Shown in pieces: positions 57,878-64,000 of a DNA stretch of 64,000 bases. The notes under the pieces are model-generated. The model worked only from the letters and a program-made list of their open reading frames with translations. It ran no database searches and was not told where the DNA came from. Position numbers and translations under genes: made by a program. The stretch's first letter is position 1. Each line of letters opens with the position of its first letter. Source of the stretch: Trichobilharzia regenti (taxonomy: Eukaryota > Platyhelminthes > Trematoda > Strigeidida > Schistosomatidae); NCBI GenBank assembly GCA_944472135.2, contig OX235263.1, forward strand, positions 31,487,379 to 31,551,378. Direction: 5' to 3'.

Positions 57878-59110
57878 ATGGAGACTGTGGAATTCATATG
57901 CCAACAGATACTAGAAAAACAGATCGACATCGGAATACCGGTTAGTAGTCTGAAAGAGTTGCTTTTAAGATGTACTATGAATGTACATTTCACATTCAAC
58001 AACCTTTACTACAGGCAAATTGACGGTATTGTCATGGGTTCTCCGTTGGGGCCAATTTTAGCAGATTTCTTTCTTGCCAAGATTGAAAATGGTCCATTGA
58101 AACAAGCAATAGATAAAGCTGATTCTTATTTTCGTTATGTTGATGATACGTTTATTATTCTTGATGTGAAAGCTGACAAGAATGAAATGTTAAAAAAGTT
58201 TAATGATGCACATCCATCGCTCATCTTCACTTGTGAAGAAGAATATGATGGTGGACTACATTTCCTTGACGTCCAATTGAGCAGAAGAGAGGATGGTTCA
58301 CTAAAGAGAGATGTCTATAGAAAACCTACATCTGTAGGACAATATACACATTTCCTCAGTTATGTACCAATCCGATACAAAATCAATTTGGTCAGATGCC
58401 TGACGAATAGAGTAAGACGTATCTGTACAGATGACTCCCTAGAGAATGAGCTAGGATACTTCCAAAATACGTTAGTCCAAATAGGTTATCCTAGTAGATT
58501 TGTCAGGAGACACATGAATGCCAGGTACAATAAAGAAAAACCGATGACAGTTAAAAAGAAACAACTGTTCATGAAACTGCAATTTAATGGGGACGTGGCT
58601 AGTGAAGTCTTACATCAGAGATTATCGAGAGCGATAAAACGGACTTATACTGCCGCCACCCTCTGTTTGTCATTTTCCAGCCGACCAATTTTGATTGCTC
58701 AAGTGAAAGATAAGCTACCTAGTTGTGCCACTTCCATGTGTATCTATAAATTTAGTTGCTCCTGTGGAGAAAGCTTTATAGGCCGAACAACTAGACAGCT
58801 TAACAAACGCATTAATGAGCATCTTCCTTCATGGTTCGGAAAAGGTCAAATAAAATCCATACGAAGTTCTATTTCGGCTCATTTGATTGATAGTGGTCAC
58901 CAAGTGGACAAAAATAGTGCTTTCAAAGTTATTTACCGCATTCCATCGAGCCTTTCGAACGGAATCAGAACCCGTCTTTTACACTTAGCCGAAGTTATGG
59001 GAATTCGAGAGAACAATCCTAGTTTTGTATACAAAAGAAATTTGTTCTACCTTTGTCTCTCCCTTGGCCTGGGTGAATTCTATTCAAAACCTTCCCACCC
59101 TTTCTTATGA
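57878..59110 (+). CDS. Penelope-like RT plus GIY-YIG endonuclease, 5'-truncated
   Basis: A 410-aa open frame covering the RT core and endonuclease of a PLE, the retroelement class that joins an RT related to telomerase with a GIY-YIG nuclease. RT: GIVMGSPLGPILADFF (about 50-65), the catalytic YVDD in YFRYVDDTFIIL (about 86-97), LHFLDVQLSRREDG and DVYRKPTSVGQYTHF. GIY-YIG: CIYKFSCSCGESFIGRTT near 289-306 and RINEHL about ten residues later. The N-terminal region and the first RT motifs are missing; remnants (LDV, LFTNVPL-like) lie in other frames at 57800-57877. So the open frame is a truncated product, not a full enzyme. A hammerhead-like motif follows 290 bp downstream. Confidence 0.8.
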   Translation: METVEFICQQILEKQIDIGIPVSSLKELLLRCTMNVHFTFNNLYYRQIDGIVMGSPLGPILADFFLAKIENGPLKQAIDKADSYFRYVDDTFIILDVKADKNEMLKKFNDAHPSLIFTCEEEYDGGLHFLDVQLSRREDGSLKRDVYRKPTSVGQYTHFLSYVPIRYKINLVRCLTNRVRRICTDDSLENELGYFQNTLVQIGYPSRFVRRHMNARYNKEKPMTVKKKQLFMKLQFNGDVASEVLHQRLSRAIKRTYTAATLCLSFSSRPILIAQVKDKLPSCATSMCIYKFSCSCGESFIGRTTRQLNKRINEHLPSWFGKGQIKSIRSSISAHLIDSGHQVDKNSAFKVIYRIPSSLSNGIRTRLLHLAEVMGIRENNPSFVYKRNLFYLCLSLGLGEFYSKPSHPFL

Positions 59111-59395
59111 TCCATCTCCTTCGTACTTTTATGATATTTATTTAAACTCTGATTATCGTTCCATTTGAGTTAACCTTATTTATTTATTTATTGAATTGTC
59201 TACATATATGCATATACTAACTTTGTTATTCTTATCACCTGTATAAGCCTTATTATCAATATTTTGTTATCATTATAATCATCGTTATTAACTTCGTTCA
59301 AAACATTTACCACATTATTATTATTATTATTTGATCCACAAAATTACCGTCGTTGGTTAAAATTTTATATATATAAGTCTATGTAAATTAGAGTA

Positions 59396-59436
59396 AAGCC
59401 TGAAGAAGATCTAATTGAAAACAGTATTGTTCGCTT
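59396..59436 (+). ncRNA. Hammerhead-like motif in the 3' region of the arm PLE
   Basis: Stem I is AAGC/GCTT (59396-59399, 59433-59436). The core is CTGAAGA (59400-59406, fits CUGANGA), GAA is 59417-59419, stem III is AACA/TGTT (59420-59423, 59428-59431) with loop GTAT, and the cleavage nucleotide is C (59432). Stem II (59407-59416) pairs poorly, so activity is doubtful. Hammerheads in PLE 3' regions are known in metazoans. Confidence 0.5.
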
Positions 59437-59597
59437 ATATGTCTTGTTCTTATATTATAAATGGAAATATTCAAAGATAATGAAATGCCCAGACATCGTC
59501 GGAGCATCTGCACAAGAAGCCGACATGTCAACCTGAGACCGAACACTTCGGTCCAATCAATCGACGGGAAAATCAAAAATTCAATTCAACGTGTCCT

Positions 59598-59765
59598 TTT
59601 TGTTTACTTTGAATAATTTTCCACGTCATATTCAATCTCACTTTATGTTTAAATAACCTTCATTTTGACACATAACTGTTTGGGAATGTCTTTACTTCAA
59701 TGCCTAATTTTGGCTTAGGTGACAGTCTAGTTCAAGCTAATCCACTCGTTTATTTCCTTCTCGGC
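59598..59765 (+). repeat. Second copy of the ~165-bp direct repeat
   Basis: See 56785-56950. This copy is contiguous with downstream unit sequence also present in A1 after 1850. Confidence 0.7.
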
Positions 59766-60520
59766 ACTAAATTTTCGGATTTACTTTCGTGGAAGCCCTA
59801 CTCCTAGATTCATTGAATTCTTTTCTTTCTGCAACGTTCTGATATCAGCAACTCAAAGTGCACCGTGATGGCGAGCCACCATGCTAGGTGGCAGGGTAGC
59901 CACATCCCAATTTTCACTTGTAGAATTCAGTCTGCACGAAAGATACGACTAGACACATTACACTAGTTACTCACAAGTGTCCAATCAAAATATTCTTTCA
60001 CCCACATATTTCGATTTATTGTAATATTTCTACCTTCGTGTGTCTTTATGAAGTGTGGCCACTTGGACTGTTACACTTTTGTGCAAAGCTCTGTAATCAA
60101 GTTCAGTTCATTCCAGTTCACTAACTCTTGTAGCTTACAGTAGGAAATAGGAAAGTGTGTTTTCAACCCTGAAGAGACTTAGTTTCGAATCTTACCAGGA
60201 ATATGTGTCGATCCATCCCGGAGTCAAACATTTTTGCCATAAACCCAACCAATTTTACGTTTCGATCTTCTGTACGGGAGGGTCACTTGGACAAATTGCT
60301 GATTCAGTATTAACTATTCTCACTGCTAGTCTTAAATATTGGTTAAGATCTTTCGAAAAGTTGTTTGGTCCGCTCAGTAAATTCAATAACACAAGATCAT
60401 TACGTACTGTGATTTTTTCTTAGATATGAGGAAATACGAGAGCAGAAAGCCGTGGATTCAGGTTCCTAGACTTTATAGGCAGCTAGAAATTCATAGTTAC
60501 CACTAATTGATCGACCAATA

Positions 60521-62338
60521 CTAGAGGGATTCTGTAATGTTAAGTTTAGATTGTCAAATAAATAAACAAGGTACTTAGAAACACCTTTGTTCATTCCTTT
60601 TTTCTTAGAACAATAGATTAGAATATCCTGAAGTGTATTGTGGCATTTGTAATTTATGATCAGGTTTCAAGATCAGTACGCGTGATATCACAATTTGTTT
60701 TACTCAAGCCACTTAAATTCTTATTCATAGATAAAATACCATACATTAGTAACTTGAGGTCGGTATGTTATAGAATGTATGATGAGTTTATGAGATTAGT
60801 GCGATGTTCTCTGGTTTTTATTCCTGCTAATCACACTTTTTCTCATCTCCTCATCAAAATTTAGTTTCTACTCTGAATCAAAGTTAACCTATTGGAGAGG
60901 TTGGCTTAATTTCAGAAGTATTTATAAACTCTGATAAAGATAGTAATTGGTTTGGAGAAATGTTCACTCTCTCCATCCGACTAGTGTACATCGCTGATTA
61001 TTTCAGTTTGAAAGACCAGCAGATTTCCTTGTGATAGCAAGTGTGATTCCCAAACGGTGACGAAACAGCTGTCCAGTACTCCTATATTTTCCATTAGTTT
61101 TCTAAATGATGTCAGCTCATGATGAAATCCTACAACCTATGCATACTTTCATCCAACTGGTACTGTCGTGACGATAGAACAGGAGAGCAATGATTGATAT
61201 AAAGATAAAACATGGGCACTGTGGTAGATAGATAAGATCATATTTTTCGAAATCACAAGAATAATTTGCAGCAGAACACTTTATTGTCAACCCGATGTAC
61301 AGATATAGGCAAAATACGTCCGTGTTGTGTTGATTTTGTCTACTTCTCAGGTTTTCCATTTTCGTTCACAAGTGTCATTATTTTTTCTCTCCCCTATACG
61401 ACATTCTCGCAGATGACATACTTATTTATATGTATGTCTATATACTATTTATAAATCGTCTCAGTAGCACAGTGAGAGTAACGTGTAGACAAGACACTCC
61501 GTATTATATTTTGAGATGAAGTTGTGAATTTCCACTGACTTAGGCGGCTATAATTTGCACCACACATGGTCACCCATCAACTAACTCAACGGGCAGTGTC
61601 TTCCAAAATTCTATCCACTTGAAGGAGACTTAGTCATGACACCAATTCCTAGAGTGATGTTACAGAATATGGGAGATAAATTGAATGTGTATCTGTGCAA
61701 ATAATACATATTTTCGATTTAACTCTCGATAAAATTGGTCAAGAAGTCACCTGTTGTACAGGAAATCTGAATTTAAGGGGTAGAGAAAATTGTAAAGTGT
61801 AAGGCATTCACAAATACACACCGCTTTGAACAAAATCAATTTGTCCTTCAAGAAGCAGTTAACGAACCATGAAACCTATAGGCTGAAGTGATTCGTGACG
61901 TCAAATTAGAAGACTGAATTGTAAAAGCAATGTCGTATTTTTACGCAATTCCCACTTACATGAAGACAGAACAATATCCATCAAAATGGTATTTGTGAAG
62001 TTCGGGAAACTCCGAATCGCATCTAGCTTCCTTTTGGCATATCTGCGAAATGTGGCCGTCCTATGTATATTATTGGGTCGTAATTCACCAGTTTCTAAAC
62101 TATACTCATCCCTATAACTACGTTTCAAGAAATATCAAATCACGCATGCGAAAGTTGTCCAACGATAAACTGGAAACTTCAAAACCACAGCTTATATCAC
62201 ACAGTTGAATACAAAGTAGACGATTTTGTATACACAATGCTTAATGCGGTACTAGACACTCAAAATGTCTTTCGTATGAGTCATGTTCATTTTATAGAGT
62301 TTAGCTAATAGGGTAATTAGCTTTTTGAAAGATGGCAT
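60521..62338 (+). repeat. Repeat unit A3, part absent from the left arm
   Basis: Aligns with A1 2940-5320. It differs by the SINE fragment at 61045-61130 and lacks the 650-bp segment of A1 (3480-4130). The homology ends near the point where Gypsy-1 cuts A1. Confidence 0.75.
61045..61130 (+). mobile_element. Hammerhead-SINE 3' fragment
   Basis: GACGAAACAGCTGTCCAGTACTCC (61059 on) is the 3' half of the ribozyme module, with GAA, stem III and the cleavage side intact. It is followed by the family tail to about GATGAAATCCTACAACC. The 5' half of the module is degenerate, so no ribozyme can form. Confidence 0.6.
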
Positions 62339-62766
62339 ATCTGTGAAGGAAGTTCTGAAAATCTTGTGGACCACATTATCCGTCAAAAAGGCTCTTTTCA
62401 TATAATGCCGGTGTGGAAGATTAACTCTAGAAATTTTTCTTTTTCATGTCTAATCAGGTAAACCTAGAGATAAGTCACTTATGATTTTCTGAATCGGTGT
62501 CAACAGTGTCAGGAATTCCGGTGACTTTCAACGTAGATGACCAAACTTCGTAGCAAAATACAGTAGGTGAATTAGTATGTGAATAAATCAATACATTCGG
62601 AATAATGATAATATTTGGATGAAGAATATATGACTGTTAGTTTATAAGAATGAATGTCATGATATGGGAGTACATAAAAAACGAAAGACGCCCATCTCAT
62701 AGCATTGCTTGTTTGGTTCAATGATTTTCAGACATTTCATACATTTATTCCGCTTAATGTATTTCA
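62339..62766. other. Spacer before the PLE foldback
   Basis: No gene or repeat recognised. Confidence 0.4.
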
Positions 62767-62788
62767 ACAAAGCAGGAACTACAGTTTT

Positions 62789-62838
62789 GCAGAATAAAGT
62801 GGTACTATAATTTATTTCGTCGCCTTCTCACCAGCTGC
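62789..62838 (-). ncRNA. Hammerhead-like motif, minus half of the PLE foldback
   Basis: Minus reading: GCAG/CTGC stem I, core CTGGTGA (A6 changed to G), GAAA present, stem III ATAAA/TTTAT and cleavage position U. It is the best of the three related PLE tail motifs but still off consensus. Confidence 0.4.
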
Positions 62839-63012
62839 TTACAGGTCAAAGTCATTATTAAATATATCTACAAAATCAATTTTAACATACTGGCACAGAG
62901 TTCATTTTAAACAAAAATCAATAAATATATATGCATACAGTAATATGTAATATTAAACACTATCCTGAACAATAATGATCATACACAATGGAAACTTTTA
63001 GGCATTTTATGT

Positions 63013-63308
63013 TAAGTACCACTACTGAGCCTTTGTCAGGTCGCAATATAACAATTTTGACATTATACTTGAGAGCTTTCAATGGTCTTTGATGCTCTTC
63101 ATAGAGGACTTTGGAATATGATGTTGGAGAAATGAAATATTGATTTGAAACCTCGACGAGCTTAGATTTGAACCAGCTCTTCTTGTCATCATCAACTGGA
63201 TTAAGATCATTCAGCTGATAGAATGTTTTCGAATTGAACTGCGACATCAGTTCTTTCGACAAAATATTTGGGATATGAAAGTTAAATCCAAGAGGGAGCG
63301 CTTTCATT
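63013..63308 (-). pseudogene. PLE N-terminal fragment (minus half of the foldback)
   Basis: Contains LNDLNPVDDDKKSWFKSKL and VILRPDKGSVVVL, colinear with 12813-13020 of the nested PLE (LNDLTPVDKNKMSWF). It then runs straight into 3' UTR sequence at about 63012. Confidence 0.75.
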
Positions 63309-63597
63309 TCAATCTGCGGGAGCAGTTTCATTGGAAGAGCAGAAAGAAGGGCATATCTACGATTTTCTGAACATGTACCAAAAAGCTTGTCTAAAGGGAA
63401 CAAATGCTTTAAACAGCGCCATCGCCAGGTCTCTCCTTGACACGGCTCATGAGGTGGACGTCGAAGAATCGTTCAAAATTATCAATAGGCAAAAGTGCTC
63501 AATTCTCCTCAAGTTTGCTGAAGCCATTTCCATCAAGCGCCTGAAACCTGATTTATGCGTTCAGAAAGAAACAGTTATTAGTCTTTCTTTACCCTAG
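63309..63597 (+). pseudogene. PLE GIY-YIG C-terminal fragment (plus half of the foldback)
   Basis: GSSFIGRAERRAYLRFSEH near 63321 and KCSILLKFAEAISIKRLKP near 63495 match 14345-14580 closely. The frame is open to 63597. Upstream RT is missing because the fragment begins at the head-to-head junction. Confidence 0.75.
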
Positions 63598-63816
63598 TAA
63601 CTGCATATGTTCATCTCTCTTTCATCTGAATACGTAATGCCTAAAAGTTTCCATTGTGTATGATCATTATTGTTCGGAATAGTGTTTAATATCACATATA
63701 AATATATATTATTACTGTTTGCATATATATTTATTGATTTTTCTTTAAAATAAACTCTGTGCAAGTATATTAAAATTGTTTTTGTGAAAATATTTAATAA
63801 TGTCTTTGGCCTGAAG

Positions 63817-63866
63817 GCAGTTGATGAGAAGGCAACCAAATAAAATATAGTACCACTTTATTCTGC
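63817..63866 (+). ncRNA. Hammerhead-like motif, plus half of the PLE foldback
   Basis: GCAG (63817-63820)/CTGC (63863-63866), core TTGATGA (C3 changed to U), GAA position reads CAA, and stem III ATAAA/TTTAT. Degenerate. Confidence 0.4.
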
Positions 63867-64000
63867 AAAGCTGTAGTTCTTGCCTCGTTCAAATTTAAAG
63901 ACACTTCACAAAGTTTGGAACTACTGTTTCTTTACTTCTGCGTGACCAGATTTGGACAATTTACTTTCATCTATACGGATCAGACCAACCGCTAGCGTTT

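Larger units (their letters stand above)
53990..60520 (+). repeat. Right arm of the giant inverted repeat (copy A3, first part)
   Basis: Inverted partner of 42286-50862 and free of the two left-arm insertions, so it shows the ancestral arrangement. Beyond 60520 the unit continues to about 62330 as in A1, but the left arm has no counterpart there. Confidence 0.9.
62767..63892. mobile_element. Head-to-head foldback of two partial PLE copies
   Basis: 62767-63012 and 63637-63892 are inverted copies of the same PLE 3' end (the same tail as at 14600-15072). Between them, a minus-strand N-terminal fragment (about 63013-63308) meets a plus-strand GIY-YIG fragment (63309-63597). The minus copy joins N-terminal coding directly to the 3' UTR, with the RT deleted. 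The window edge does not cut the element. Confidence 0.8.

Noticed and set aside
59305..59330. ATT repeat tract as a regulatory array.
   Set aside because: It is a simple microsatellite of variable length between the arms.
1..64000. CRISPR array, riboswitch, bacterial operon or plasmid origin.
   Set aside because: No regularly spaced short repeats or bacterial gene layout; all evidence is for a eukaryotic TE-rich region.

Overview
The window looks like trematode nuclear DNA, most likely from a schistosome-type blood fluke. It is AT-rich and almost entirely built of nested transposable elements. The element mix is typical of flatworms: Ty3/Gypsy LTR elements of Mag-like and CsRn1-like type, Penelope-like elements (PLE) with GIY-YIG endonucleases, RTE (SR2-like) and CR1 (SR1/Perere-like) LINEs, tRNA-derived SINEs, and a SINE carrying a hammerhead ribozyme (HHR). 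Species and clade names are inferred from motifs, not from database searches.

Layout. Positions 1-5323 are a diverged copy (A1) of a long repeat unit seen twice more at the right of the window. A1 carries a 340-bp foldback element that encodes a consensus-complete minimal hammerhead ribozyme. Positions 5324-9077 hold a decayed Mag-like Gypsy element with a 131-bp hairpin insertion. Positions 9078-11410 hold a PLE remnant interrupted by a Gypsy fragment. Positions 11625-17416 hold a CsRn1-like Gypsy element whose reverse transcriptase (RT) gene is split by another PLE. Positions 18270-18790 are a decayed RTE endonuclease. Positions 20223-22028 (minus) are the only convincing cellular gene: an intact 601-codon fatty-acid-amide-hydrolase-type amidase in a single coding exon. 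Next come an RTE-like LINE fragment (23550-24543), a nearly complete CR1-like LINE (25985-30640, minus) with a SINE inserted in frame in its endonuclease, a possible Mutator-like remnant (31534-32400) and an unrecognised stretch. Positions 35463-42219 are a full-length Mag-like Gypsy element with 5-bp target duplications, whose 3' LTR is itself interrupted by an RTE element.

The right third is a giant inverted repeat. The left arm (about 42286-50862) and right arm (about 53990-60520) are almost identical and separated by a 3.1-kb spacer of diverse TE debris. Two insertions exist only in the left arm: a tRNA-SINE and a 1832-bp LTR element. The matching empty sites can be read in the right arm. 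The 1832-bp element has lost all pol catalytic domains and instead has one open 479-aa reading frame: Gag with two zinc knuckles, a new predicted coiled-coil, and the C-terminal tail of Pol. The window ends in a head-to-head PLE foldback (62767-63892).

How the parts work together: LINE and PLE machinery can mobilise the SINEs and foldbacks, and the autonomous Mag-like family could supply RT and integrase to the Gag-only element. Three structural classes of hammerhead-like RNA occur here (foldback SINE, the PLE of the arms, and the PLE of 12.8-15 kb and 62.8-63.9 kb). Only one copy, at 2064-2110 minus, satisfies the full catalytic consensus.
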